This document shows, piece after piece, positions 33,711-42,132 of a DNA stretch of 64,000 bases; the stretch's first letter is position 1; every line of letters begins with the position of its first letter. The stretch spans positions 2,046,001-2,110,000 of the forward strand of contig NZ_JAGSYA010000004.1 in assembly GCF_025685395.1 (NCBI RefSeq). Reading direction: 5' to 3'. Source of the DNA: Terriglobus tenax. GTDB taxonomy: Bacteria; Acidobacteriota; Terriglobia; Terriglobales; Acidobacteriaceae. A program made the translations under genes and the position numbers. Under the pieces are notes generated by a model, which saw only the letters and a program-made list of their open reading frames with translations, ran no database searches and had not been told where the DNA came from.

Positions 33711-35087
33711 ATGCCAGAAACCCAGATCCGGCCCCAGACCAACCCGTCCACACCCGCCACCGAGGCCGCCTGCCGCGAAGGTGGCTTCCGCCTGCTGCCG
33801 GAGCTGAAACGCGGCGAGCTGTGGACCTACTTTGGCCCCGCATTCGTGGCATCGGTCGCCTACATCGACCCCGGCAACTTCGCCACGAATATCGACGGCG
33901 GAACGCGCTTCGGATATCGCCTGCTCTGGGTGCTGTTGTGGTCCAACATCATGGCCATCCTGATCCAGTACCTGTCGGCCAAGCTGGGCATCGTGACCGG
34001 GCACACCCTGCCGCAGAACTGCCGCAAGACCTACAAGCGCAGCACCAACATCTTTCTGTGGCTCGCCGCGGAGGTCGCCGCTCTGGCCACCGACCTGGCC
34101 GAGTTCCTGGGCGCTGCACTCGGCTTCTACCTCCTGGTTGGCCCATGGCTGCTCTCGCACGGATGGACACGCACCGAGGTGATGTTCGCGGCCGCCCTGC
34201 TGACCACCGTCTGCGTCTTCCTCATCCTGGCGCTGGACCTTGCCGGCTTCCGCTTCCTGGAGTGGGGCATCATGGCCTTCGTCGCCATCATCGGCATCTG
34301 CTACGCCATTGAGATCTTCCTGGTACACCCGGACTGGAAGCTGGCCGCGTATCACACGCTGCTTCCATCGTTCGACACCAAGGACCGGCAGGGCAGCATC
34401 TACGTGGCCGTAGGCATGCTGGGCGCAACGGTGATGCCGCATGTCATCTACCTGCACTCAGCGCTGGTGCAGCCGCGCATCAAGGACGAGACCAAACGCG
34501 GCGGCCTGCCCGGACGCCTGTTCCGTTCCCGCTACCTGCGGTTTGAGCTGATTGACGTCTTCGTCGCCATGAACGGGGCCTTCTTCATCAACGCCGCCAT
34601 GGTGGTGATGGCCGCCGGAGCCTTCGCCAGCTTTGCCGCAAAAGGACTGCCGCCCGTCTCAAGCATTGAGGACGCACATCACACGCTGGGCCCGCTACTG
34701 GGCGGCATCTCCGCCACGGTGTTTGCGGTGGCGCTGCTGTGCTCGGGGCTGTCATCGTCCACCGTCGGTGTGATGGCCGGGCAGGTAGTGCTGGAGGGCT
34801 TCCTCGACATCAAGTTCTCCATCTTCCTGCGCCGCCTGCTGACGATCATCCCCGCACTGGTGGTCATCGGCATCGGACTTGACCCGCTGAAGATCCTCAT
34901 CCTCTCGCAGGTGGTGCTCAGCTTCGCCCTGCCCTTCGCGCTGATTCCGCTGCTGCTGCTGACCAGCCGCAAGGACGTGATGGATGACTTTGTGAACTCA
35001 AAGCGCACCAACTATGCGGGCTGGCTGATCGTCAGCATTATTGTTGCGCTGAATGTGCTGCTGCTGTGGCAGACGTTTGTTGGGTAA
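33711..35087 (+). CDS. mntH: NRAMP family Mn(II)/divalent metal transporter
   Basis: 458 aa, eleven predicted helices. The first-helix motif VAYIDPGNFATN and the sixth-helix motif MLGATVMPHVIYLHSALV hold the metal ligands Asp, Asn and Met/His expected for NRAMP proton-coupled importers. No Shine-Dalgarno is visible; with a -10-like TAAATAT at 33699-33705 the mRNA could be leaderless. Regulation by the tandem boxes immediately upstream fits manganese control. The gene is alone between kdsA and the repeat element. Confidence 0.93.
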   Translation: MPETQIRPQTNPSTPATEAACREGGFRLLPELKRGELWTYFGPAFVASVAYIDPGNFATNIDGGTRFGYRLLWVLLWSNIMAILIQYLSAKLGIVTGHTLPQNCRKTYKRSTNIFLWLAAEVAALATDLAEFLGAALGFYLLVGPWLLSHGWTRTEVMFAAALLTTVCVFLILALDLAGFRFLEWGIMAFVAIIGICYAIEIFLVHPDWKLAAYHTLLPSFDTKDRQGSIYVAVGMLGATVMPHVIYLHSALVQPRIKDETKRGGLPGRLFRSRYLRFELIDVFVAMNGAFFINAAMVVMAAGAFASFAAKGLPPVSSIEDAHHTLGPLLGGISATVFAVALLCSGLSSSTVGVMAGQVVLEGFLDIKFSIFLRRLLTIIPALVVIGIGLDPLKILILSQVVLSFALPFALIPLLLLTSRKDVMDDFVNSKRTNYAGWLIVSIIVALNVLLLWQTFVG

Positions 35088-35112
35088 GCAGGGTCTTCCC
35101 CCTAAGTAAACT

Positions 35113-35216
35113 CTGGGTGCCCCATTCATGCGAAGCATGAATGGGAGATTCGAGCGAAGCTCGAACCCGTACCGCCCATCCCACCCATCCGCTTCGCGTA
35201 TGGATGGGGCACCCAG
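35113..35216. repeat. REP-like palindromic element with GCGAAGC mini-hairpins
   Basis: Perfect 13-bp outer arms CTGGGTGCCCCAT (35113-35125) and ATGGGGCACCCAG (35204-35216) enclose three further hairpins. CCCATTCATGC-GAA-GCATGAATGGG (35121-35145) and TTCGAGC-GAA-GCTCGAA (35149-35165) are perfect; the third, CCCATCC...GGATGGG (35184-35208), is imperfect around GCTTCGC. Each loop is the heptamer GCGAAGC or its complement, which forms an exceptionally stable DNA mini-hairpin. No transposase gene is nearby. The rest of 35088-35354 should hold the promoter of the following operon. Confidence 0.78.
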
Positions 35217-35354
35217 ATCTGTGACTTCACCCACGCCGATAGTTCACCAGCATCCACACTGTGCCCTCTTCCTAACCCACCCTTCTCTGCGCTATAGTCC
35301 ATCTCTCATCCGGGCCCGTTGTTGTTTGGTTTCGTACTCCCAGGAGAAACCGCA

Positions 35355-35912
35355 ATGGCAGCTACCTGTTATCTCTGCGTCTACGGAAACACCGGTTCCT
35401 ACTCCATCAGCAACGGTGGCGGCCCGGCGGGCGACCCGCTGGGCGGATGCGGCATCTGTTCCATCTTTGCCTGCGACCGGCATGCGTTGCGCAACTCGCT
35501 GCAGCGGCGGTATGAGTGCGGCATCTGTATTCCGGCCAGCATCTCGCCGCGCAGCGGGCCTCCGGGTGGAAGCGGTGGTGGCGGCGGCTCCTCGCCCACG
35601 CGGCCTGGCGGTCCCACGAGTGGCGGAGGGCAGACCTACACCGCCGAGACCTTCAAAGCCGAGTACACTACGGCGTCAGACCTGCTGGTTGAAAAGGTTC
35701 GCGAAGCCCTGACCGATGTGAACGCCACGCTGTACAACTACTTCGGCCAGCAGTTGGCGTCGCGTGTACTGCCGCAGCTTGCGGGCGAAGGCATGACGCC
35801 GCAGGCCATGCTGGCGCGGCTGGCCACGGCCGTCACCATCATCGACTTTACCGAGTTGCCCAACACACTGTTCCCCGCCTACCTGCAAACCGAACGCGAG
35901 ATGGCCGAATGA
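35355..35912 (+). CDS. Uncharacterised protein with cross-brace-like zinc finger, Gly-rich linker and helical C-terminus
   Basis: 185 aa. Eight possible zinc ligands form four pairs in the first 58 residues: C5-x2-C8, C32-x2-C35, C40-x2-H43, C55-x2-C58. This C2C-x23-C2C-x4-C2H-x11-C2C order is that of two-zinc cross-brace fingers such as FYVE or RING domains. Residues 66-95 are a Gly/Ser/Pro linker and 96-185 look helical (DLLVEKVREALTDVNATLYNYFGQQL). No signal peptide, so cytoplasmic. AGGAG eight bases before ATG 35355 sets the start. The next gene starts in an ATGA overlap. No named family recognised; the fold assignment is by ligand spacing only. Confidence 0.75.
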   Translation: MAATCYLCVYGNTGSYSISNGGGPAGDPLGGCGICSIFACDRHALRNSLQRRYECGICIPASISPRSGPPGGSGGGGGSSPTRPGGPTSGGGQTYTAETFKAEYTTASDLLVEKVREALTDVNATLYNYFGQQLASRVLPQLAGEGMTPQAMLARLATAVTIIDFTELPNTLFPAYLQTEREMAE

Positions 35913-36355
35913 GCAAGTCAGGGAGAGTGCGCCATGATGCCGCGTTGGACGGCGATACGCTGCTGTTTGCTCCGGGCAATCCGTGGGGCATTACCGCGAA
36001 GGACCGCGTGCGCCTGAAGGCGGTGAAAGGGCGGTTCCGCCAGACGGCGCGGGCCACGCTCGCCGCCTGGGATGTGGCTCCGACGGACGTGGACAACATC
36101 CTCTCCGGCAAGTGGAAGGGCGCGGCGAATGAACCGGTCAGCGTGGCCACGCTGGGCGCAGTGCAGTTCGCCCTGCTGCGTGTGACGAAGAAGAGCTGGA
36201 TCGGGCTGGTGTTCGTGATCGCGTCCATCGTCGCGGCCTATCTGACAGCGCAGTCCAAGGCCGTGGGTGGCCACCTGAAGACGGTTGAGATTACCGTGCT
36301 GTTGCTGACCGCCGCCGGAACCGCATGGTCCTGGTGGCGCGACCTGATCAAATAG
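35909..36355 (+). CDS. Uncharacterised two-helix membrane protein, 148 aa
   Basis: Residues 1-95 are a soluble, basic segment (FAPGNPWGITAKDRVRLKAVKG near the start) and 97-146 hold two membrane helices (WIGLVFVIASIVAAYLTAQ and VEITVLLLTAAGTAWSWW) with a short Gly/His loop between. The ATG overlaps the stop of the zinc-finger-like gene, so the two proteins are made together and probably act together. The hydrolase gene follows four bases after the stop. I do not recognise a family. Confidence 0.72.
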   Translation: MSKSGRVRHDAALDGDTLLFAPGNPWGITAKDRVRLKAVKGRFRQTARATLAAWDVAPTDVDNILSGKWKGAANEPVSVATLGAVQFALLRVTKKSWIGLVFVIASIVAAYLTAQSKAVGGHLKTVEITVLLLTAAGTAWSWWRDLIK

Positions 36356-36359
36356 CTTC

Positions 36360-37121
36360 ATGGCAGAAGCGCGTATCACTTTTCAGAACTCCCGCAACCT
36401 GACGCTGATCGGCGACCTTGCGACGGTCAGCCCGACGCATGCCGTCATCCTGTCGCATGGTTTTATGAGCGACCGCAACGGGCGCGGACGCCTGCCCGCC
36501 CTGGCTGCGGCGTTGAATGCCGCCGGCATCTCCACGTTGCGCTATGACTTCGCCGGGTGCGGCGAGTCGGACGATGACATTCTGACACCCGATGGCCTGC
36601 GCGACGATCTGCACTCGGCCATCCGCTTCCTTGAACAGAAGGGCTTCCGGCACATCGGGCTGTATGGGCATTCGCTGGGTGGGACGATCTCCATTGCCTC
36701 GTATCAGCCGGGAATCAAGGCATTGGCCACGACTGGCGCCGGCACCGGAGCGGCGCACTATCGCTTTGAAGAGTTCTTCCCCGCCGACGCGCTGGCCGAG
36801 ATGGAACGCACCGGTGTTCTGGCTGCTCCGGGGCGTTCGGAACATCGCACCGTCATCCGTGCCTCGCGCGAGATGATTCTGGCCTTCAACAGCTTCTCCG
36901 CCGACGACCTGCTGAACCCCATCAACATCCCGGTGCTGCTGATCCATGGTGGGGGCGATGACGAGGAACGCATGCTGGCCGCCATCGCGCAGAAGGCGAT
37001 CCATCGCCTGCCAACAGGGTCAGAGCTGAAGATCTATCCCGAGGCTCCGCATGACATGCACGCCATCTGGCCGCAGGTGACGGAGAAGCTGGTGGCGTGG
37101 TTCAGCACGCACCTGGGATAG
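36360..37121 (+). CDS. Alpha/beta hydrolase
   Basis: 253 aa. Oxyanion loop SHGFMSDRNGRGR, the nucleophile elbow GHSLGG (Ser about residue 107), a late aspartate in LLIHGGGDDEE and the C-terminal His in PHDMHAIW make a complete catalytic triad of a serine esterase/peptidase-type hydrolase (FRYDFAGCGES is typical of the S9/BAAT-like group). It lies four bases after the membrane-protein gene, so it is probably third in that operon. Its stop TAG directly abuts the stop of the convergent gene (CTA). Confidence 0.87.
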   Translation: MAEARITFQNSRNLTLIGDLATVSPTHAVILSHGFMSDRNGRGRLPALAAALNAAGISTLRYDFAGCGESDDDILTPDGLRDDLHSAIRFLEQKGFRHIGLYGHSLGGTISIASYQPGIKALATTGAGTGAAHYRFEEFFPADALAEMERTGVLAAPGRSEHRTVIRASREMILAFNSFSADDLLNPINIPVLLIHGGGDDEERMLAAIAQKAIHRLPTGSELKIYPEAPHDMHAIWPQVTEKLVAWFSTHLG

Positions 37122-37982
37122 CTACGACACAAGCGACAAGAGAAACTCATCCAGCAGGTTGCACGCGACGGCGATGCGGTACTTCGCTGTGGAACGGATG
37201 TCGTCGATGGGTTTGATCTCAGAGGCAAGCGCAGCCGCTGCGGCGGTGCGCGTATCGGCGTTGATGGGTTGATGGAGCAACGCAGCTTCCGTTGCGTGAA
37301 GACGCGCAGGACGGTCAGCCAGGCTGGCTCCGGCGAGACGAATCTCTTTCACTGTCGCGCTCTCGATTAGCACGGTCGCTGCCAGCGCAATCTTCGAGAT
37401 GGCCTGTGCGTTGCGCGTGCCCACCTTGCGCACATACTGCCGGTGCGCGAAGAAGCGGCGCGGCAGGTGGATGGCGTAGATCAGCTCGCCCGGCTGCAGC
37501 AGTGTCTTCTTGTAGCCAAGGTGAAAACCGTCATAGAAAAGAGTGCGTTTGCCCTGGGTGCTGATGAGTTCGATCTGTGCGTCGTAGGCCAGCAGCGCCG
37601 GAGGGTTGTCCGCCGCCGGCGATGCGTTAGCAATGTTACCGCCCAGCGTCCCGCGGTTCTGGTTGGCGATGGAGCCGGTCCATGAAGCCGTCTGCGCGAG
37701 CAGGGGAAACTCGTTCGCGATGATCTCGCTCTTGCGGATGTCCGTGAAGGTTGTGCCCGCACCGAGGGTGAGGGTGTCTGCTGTCTCGCGCGTGAAGCGC
37801 AGCTCCTGCAAGCCGCCCAGCGAGACAAGCTCGCGCGCGGCAAGACGGCCAACACCGAGCGCCACCATCAGCTCAGTACCGCCGGCGATGGGCGTGAGCT
37901 TTGGATTAGCGGCGAGCGCCGTGAGCACGGCTTCGAGCGAGCCGGGAGCAGTGAGGGTGTAGTCGCGGGCGTCGGATCGCAT
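37122..37982 (-). CDS. Xanthine dehydrogenase family protein, FAD-binding subunit
   Basis: 286 aa. The FAD-binding PCMH-type fold is shown by PIAGGTELMVALGVG near residue 32 and the TLGGNIANASPAADNPPALLAYD loop near 112, followed by a CO-dehydrogenase flavoprotein C-terminal domain (KVGTRNAQAISKIALAA). It passes electrons from the iron-sulfur subunit to the acceptor. Third gene of a molybdenum hydroxylase operon; two bases separate it from the upstream 2Fe-2S subunit gene. It lacks the extra cysteines seen in the PaoB-like gene at 61808. Confidence 0.88.
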   Translation of the reverse strand: MRSDARDYTLTAPGSLEAVLTALAANPKLTPIAGGTELMVALGVGRLAARELVSLGGLQELRFTRETADTLTLGAGTTFTDIRKSEIIANEFPLLAQTASWTGSIANQNRGTLGGNIANASPAADNPPALLAYDAQIELISTQGKRTLFYDGFHLGYKKTLLQPGELIYAIHLPRRFFAHRQYVRKVGTRNAQAISKIALAATVLIESATVKEIRLAGASLADRPARLHATEAALLHQPINADTRTAAAAALASEIKPIDDIRSTAKYRIAVACNLLDEFLLSLVS

Positions 37983-37984
37983 GG

Positions 37985-38452
37985 CTACTTCCCTGCCTCC
38001 GCCAGCTTCGCTGTTTCCAGCACGGCTTCAAAGATGCGCATGTAGCCGGTGCAACGGCAGAGGTTGCCACTGAGACCTTCCTTGATCTGCGTGAGCGTGG
38101 GCTGCGGATGCTTGTTGAGCAGGTGCTGGGTAGCCAGGATCATGCCCGGCGTGCAGATGCCGCACTGGGCTCCGCCTTGTTCCAGAAAGCACTGCTGGAT
38201 AGGGTGCAGGTGCGCGGACTGGCCCAGGCCTTCAATGGTGGTAACAGTCGCGCCTTCCACTTGCAACGAAGGGACGAGGCAGGAGTTCACCAGCTCACCG
38301 TTGAGCAGGACGGAGCAGGAGCCGCACTCGCCTTCGCCGCAGCCTTCCTTGGTGCCGGTCAGGTGCAGGTGTTCGCGCAGAAGGTCGAGCAGGCGCGTCA
38401 TCGGCGGGGCGTCGATGGTGGTGGGGCTGCCGTTAAGGGTGAAGGAGATCAT
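37985..38452 (-). CDS. Xanthine dehydrogenase family protein, [2Fe-2S] subunit
   Basis: 155 aa. Plant-type ferredoxin cluster ligands in GTKEGCGEGECGSCSVLLNG with a fourth Cys in LVNSCLVPS, and the second cluster in GGAQCGICTPGMI and GNLCRCTGY. No signal sequence, so the enzyme is cytoplasmic. It carries electrons between the molybdopterin and FAD subunits. Downstream gene follows after two bases; upstream, 84 bp including a heptad repeat separate it from the large subunit gene. Confidence 0.92.
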   Translation of the reverse strand: MISFTLNGSPTTIDAPPMTRLLDLLREHLHLTGTKEGCGEGECGSCSVLLNGELVNSCLVPSLQVEGATVTTIEGLGQSAHLHPIQQCFLEQGGAQCGICTPGMILATQHLLNKHPQPTLTQIKEGLSGNLCRCTGYMRIFEAVLETAKLAEAGK

Positions 38453-38454
38453 AA

Positions 38455-38482
38455 AAGTTGCCAGTTCTTAGTTGTTAGTTAT
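38455..38482. repeat. Heptad-repeat block between two molybdenum-hydroxylase subunit genes
   Basis: AGTTGCCA-GTTCTTA-GTTGTTA-GTTA: tandem GTTNNNA units nearly identical to those at 22699-22719. It sits inside the operon, directly upstream of the 2Fe-2S subunit start on the minus strand, and so is probably transcribed. Confidence 0.65.
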
Positions 38483-38536
38483 CAGGAAAAACCGTCGCGC
38501 TTTGCGCCGAATGGCCGCCGAAGTGGTGGCTGGTTG

Positions 38537-40852
38537 TCATGGCGCGGTTCCTGTGAAGTTCGGCCCGGCGATGGCAGGCTCAAGATGCGAGCTGTCGGCT
38601 GCGGTGCCGCCAGGGTCGGCGAGGACTTCGAAGATATCCTCCGGCAGCAGAGGGCAGTGGTTGAAACGGATGCCGGTGGCTGCTTCAATCGCATTCAAAA
38701 TGGCGGGCGCGGGGCCGTCCATCGGCAGCTCACCGATGCCTTTGGCGCCGAAGGCTCCGTGGATCGAGGGCACCTCGTCGAAGAGCACGTGGATGGCGGG
38801 CAGATCGGCGCTTGTCGGCATGATGTAGTTGGTCATCTGGTTGTTGGCCATCACGCCGTCTTTCCACACGCACTTCTCATAGAGCGCGTAGCCAATGCCC
38901 TGCGCCACGCCGCCTTCGACCTGTCCTTTGGCGAGTGTAGGGTTCAGCACCTTGCCGACCTCCTGGAGCGCCCAGAAGTTCTCGCACGTCGCCATGTAGG
39001 TGCGGGTGTCGACAGCAACCTCCGCAACGTAGATGGCCCAGGCGTACGCGGGATACGCATCGCCGCGATATTTGTCGTCGTCCCAGAAGATGTCGCCGGG
39101 CGCCTGGTAGCGAGCTTCCGCGCGCAGCGTGCCATGCTGCTGCCTGTACTCCATGGCCGCATGGCAGAACTGCTGCGGTGTGTACTCCTGGCCGAGCACG
39201 CCAGCGGTTCGCATGCAGGTCAACAGGTTTTCGCTGGCTGTCTCCACCAGCTTGCCGACGATCATCGCCGTACGACTGGCAACAGTCGGTCCACTGTTGG
39301 GAACACGCTTCGTGTCCGGCTGCGCGATGCGAATGTCGCTGTATGGAATCTTCAACGTCTGCGCAGCTACCTGGCACAGAATGGTGTTGGTCCCCTGACC
39401 GAACTCGGTCGAGGAGACAAGAATCTCCGGGTGACCTTCGTGATCGATCTCGATGGCGACGAGCGAGTTCAAACGCCGCTCACCGCTGCCAGTAAAGCCC
39501 GCTCCGTGCATGAAGGCGGCAAACCCCATGCCGCGCTTGATGGGACTGGTTGCGTTGCTCGTCGTGAACTCCGCGCGCTTCTGGTGATAGCCGCTCTCGG
39601 TCAGCGCGCGCATCAGCATGGCATCCATGTCGATGGGGTCTTTGATCAACTGGCCCGTTGCCGTGGTTCCACCGGTGTGCAGAAAGTTGCGGCGGCGCAG
39701 CTCTTCGGGCGTAAGGCCAACTGTCTTCGCGACAAGGTCCATGTGGCGTTCCAGGCCAAAGATGGACTGCGGCGCGCCAAAGCCGCGGAAGGCTCCGTGC
39801 GGAGGACAGTTGGTGGCAACCGCTTTAGCGCGGATGCGCAGGTGAGGCCAATGGTACGGCCCGGCCGCATGAATGGTGCCACGCGACAGCACGACGGGCG
39901 ACAGCGTGACGTAGGCTCCGCCATCGATGGCGAACTCAATCTCGCCGCCCAGGAGCTTGCCGTCTTTGCTGACCGCCGTGCGGTGCCGCGTACGCGAAGG
40001 GTGGCGCTTGGTGGTAGCGGCCATGTCCTCCATGCGGTCGTACACCATCTTCACCGGAACGCCCGCCTTCATGGCCAGCAGCGCGGCATGGCAGCCGATA
40101 ACGGAGGGGTAGTCTTCCTTGCCGCCAAAGGCTCCGCCGGTTTCCACCTGGATGGCGCGGCACCTGTCTTCCGGCAATCCGAAACACACCTGCAGAGCGT
40201 GATGCAGGTAGTAGGGGCACTGCATGGACGCCCAGACCGTTACGCCTTCATCGTTGTACTGCGCGATGACACCGTTGTTCTCGATGTAAAGCTGTTCCTG
40301 CGCGCCGGTGCTGTACTCGCCTTCGATGATGTAGTCGGCGACGTCCCACACCTCGTCGACGTTGCCCTTCTCCATCAGGTAGGTCTTGAAGACGTTCGGT
40401 GAGTCACCGGCATCATTGTTCCAGATCACCGGAGCATCCAACGCCTCACTCTCTTCAATCGTGAAGACAGCAGGCAGCGGCTCGTACTCGATGGTGACGG
40501 CATCGACAGCCTTGCGCAGCAATGCCTTGTCAGGATGAGCTAGAAGAACGATGGGCTCTTCCGGATGATTGACGAACTCTACGGCAAGGCAGGGATGATC
40601 TTTGAAGAGATGGATGATCGTGTTCTCGCCGGGAATATCCCTAGCGGTGACGACGATGAACTCATCCCACGGAATGCCGTCACCGTAGCGAATAGCCGTG
40701 ATGCGTCCGCGGGCGAATTTGCTGCGCACGGTCGCGCCGTGAATCATCCGCGGAAGGTGCAGATCGTCAATGTACTGCGCGCGTCCCCGCACCTTGGCTT
40801 CGCCTTCGTAACGAAGCGCCGGTGCGCCGACAATGTCCGTCTTGATTGCCAT
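38537..40852 (-). CDS. Xanthine dehydrogenase family protein, molybdopterin-binding subunit
   Basis: 771 aa. The N-terminal domain (DIVGAPALRYEGEAKVRGRAQYIDD) and the molybdenum-cofactor domains (QVETGGAFGGKEDYPSVIG, AFRGFGAPQSIFGLE, SSTEFGQGTNTILCQVAA) are intact; FGAKGIGELPMDGPAPAILNA carries the catalytic glutamate. It hydroxylates a purine, other N-heterocycle or aldehyde; the substrate cannot be set from sequence. The ATG at 40852 is the conserved start (MAIKTD); an ATG seven codons upstream is possible. First gene of a three-gene operon. No XdhC-type cofactor-insertion gene is adjacent. Confidence 0.92.
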   Translation of the reverse strand: MAIKTDIVGAPALRYEGEAKVRGRAQYIDDLHLPRMIHGATVRSKFARGRITAIRYGDGIPWDEFIVVTARDIPGENTIIHLFKDHPCLAVEFVNHPEEPIVLLAHPDKALLRKAVDAVTIEYEPLPAVFTIEESEALDAPVIWNNDAGDSPNVFKTYLMEKGNVDEVWDVADYIIEGEYSTGAQEQLYIENNGVIAQYNDEGVTVWASMQCPYYLHHALQVCFGLPEDRCRAIQVETGGAFGGKEDYPSVIGCHAALLAMKAGVPVKMVYDRMEDMAATTKRHPSRTRHRTAVSKDGKLLGGEIEFAIDGGAYVTLSPVVLSRGTIHAAGPYHWPHLRIRAKAVATNCPPHGAFRGFGAPQSIFGLERHMDLVAKTVGLTPEELRRRNFLHTGGTTATGQLIKDPIDMDAMLMRALTESGYHQKRAEFTTSNATSPIKRGMGFAAFMHGAGFTGSGERRLNSLVAIEIDHEGHPEILVSSTEFGQGTNTILCQVAAQTLKIPYSDIRIAQPDTKRVPNSGPTVASRTAMIVGKLVETASENLLTCMRTAGVLGQEYTPQQFCHAAMEYRQQHGTLRAEARYQAPGDIFWDDDKYRGDAYPAYAWAIYVAEVAVDTRTYMATCENFWALQEVGKVLNPTLAKGQVEGGVAQGIGYALYEKCVWKDGVMANNQMTNYIMPTSADLPAIHVLFDEVPSIHGAFGAKGIGELPMDGPAPAILNAIEAATGIRFNHCPLLPEDIFEVLADPGGTAADSSHLEPAIAGPNFTGTAP

Positions 40853-41000
40853 GGTCCCCAAAAGTATTCGCATAGCCTACATCCGCCCACGCAATTGCGG
40901 TAGTGGGTTTCTATGCGGCGGTTTCTTTGGGGTTTCTGCTCTTGTGCCGACGTGAATGCTGTTGCGCCGCACGTCAAAAAAGATGATGGACAGCTACTGC

Positions 41001-42128
41001 TTAGAAAAGCGAAAGTTTTCCCGGCATGGGAATTCCGAGGTGGTCATACGCCAGTCGAGTTGCCACGCGCCCGCGCGGCGTGCGGTTCAGGAAACCGATC
41101 TGGATGAGGAACGGCTCGTACACCTCTTCGAGCGCGTCTTCCTCTTCGGCCAGTGCCGCGGCCAGTGTGTTCAGGCCAACGGGGCCGCCGTCGTACTTTT
41201 CAATGATGGTGCGTAGCAGGCGGCGATCCAGCTCGTCAAAGCCGTGCGCATCCACCTCCAGCATCTCCAAAGCCTTCTGCGCGGTGGCACGGTCAATCAC
41301 GCCATTGCCGCGCACCTGCGCGTAGTCGCGCACGCGGCGCAGCAGGCGGTTGGCGATACGAGGTGTCCCACGGCAGCGCATGGCAATCTCGGCCGCACCG
41401 TCTTCGTCGCACGGAATACCGAGCACCTCTGCTGAGCGCTGCACGATGAAGCGCAACTCGTCGTCGGTATAGAACTCCAGCCGCAGAAGAATGCCGAACC
41501 GTGACCTGAGAGGCGAGCTCAGCAGGCCCGGGCGCGTGGTGGCCGCCACAAAGGTGAAGGGCTTCAGCTCCATTACATGTGTGCGCGCCGCCGGACCCTG
41601 CCCGATCATGATGTCCAGCTTGTAGTCTTCAAGCGCCGTGTACAGCTTTTCCTCAAGAACGGGCTGCAAGCGGTGGATTTCGTCGAGAAACAGCACCTGC
41701 TTCTCGCGCAGGTTGGTCAGGATCGCCGTCAGGTCACCGGCAATGCCCAGCGCCGGCCCGCTGGTCTGCTGGAAGCCGACCTCCAGCTCATTGGCAATGA
41801 TGGTGGCCAGCGTCGTCTTACCCAACCCGGGAGGCCCAAAGAGCAGCACATGGTCCAGCGCCTCGCCACGGGACTTCGCTGCCTCAAGCGCGATGGCCAA
41901 CTGCTCCTTGGCTTTCGACTGGCCAATGAACTCGTTCAGCCGCTTGGGGCGCAGCTTCAGCTCGAAGGCTGAGTCTTCATCGGTCGCACCGGCAGAGACC
42001 AGCCGCTCGGCGTCATCCTTGGCACGGCGGTTCAGGTCAATCTTTTTGTTCACGAAGCTGGGTTTGGAAAAGTCCACGCGGATAGAAGTCTCAAGGGCGA
42101 TGGTACGGCGAAAGTCCCCGGAAGGCAA
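41001..42128 (-). CDS. ruvB: Holliday junction branch migration helicase RuvB
   Basis: 375 aa as read from a TTG. Walker [12 protein letters not shown], Walker B FLDEIHRL, sensor 1 ([17 protein letters not shown]) and the C-terminal winged helix ([24 protein letters not shown]) are all present. RuvB is the hexameric ATPase that drives RuvA-bound Holliday junctions. The first 25 residues before [13 protein letters not shown] are not typical of the family and internal GTG starts (42077, 42053) are good alternatives. ruvA and ruvC are not beside it. The upstream gene ends four bases before. Confidence 0.93.
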   Translation of the reverse strand: MPSGDFRRTIALETSIRVDFSKPSFVNKKIDLNRRAKDDAERLVSAGATDEDSAFELKLRPKRLNEFIGQSKAKEQLAIALEAAKSRGEALDHVLLFGPPGLGKTTLATIIANELEVGFQQTSGPALGIAGDLTAILTNLREKQVLFLDEIHRLQPVLEEKLYTALEDYKLDIMIGQGPAARTHVMELKPFTFVAATTRPGLLSSPLRSRFGILLRLEFYTDDELRFIVQRSAEVLGIPCDEDGAAEIAMRCRGTPRIANRLLRRVRDYAQVRGNGVIDRATAQKALEMLEVDAHGFDELDRRLLRTIIEKYDGGPVGLNTLAAALAEEEDALEEVYEPFLIQIGFLNRTPRGRVATRLAYDHLGIPMPGKLSLF

Positions 42129-42132
42129 AATC

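Noticed and set aside
38108-40402. 764-codon plus-strand frame
   Set aside because: Antisense shadow of the Mo-hydroxylase subunit genes, low-complexity composition and no family features.
40853-41000. Gene or regulator in the gap between the Mo-hydroxylase and ruvB
   Set aside because: Only a CGCAATTGCG palindrome and a GACGTG/CACGTC dyad were seen; there is no coding signal and no firm link to a regulator.
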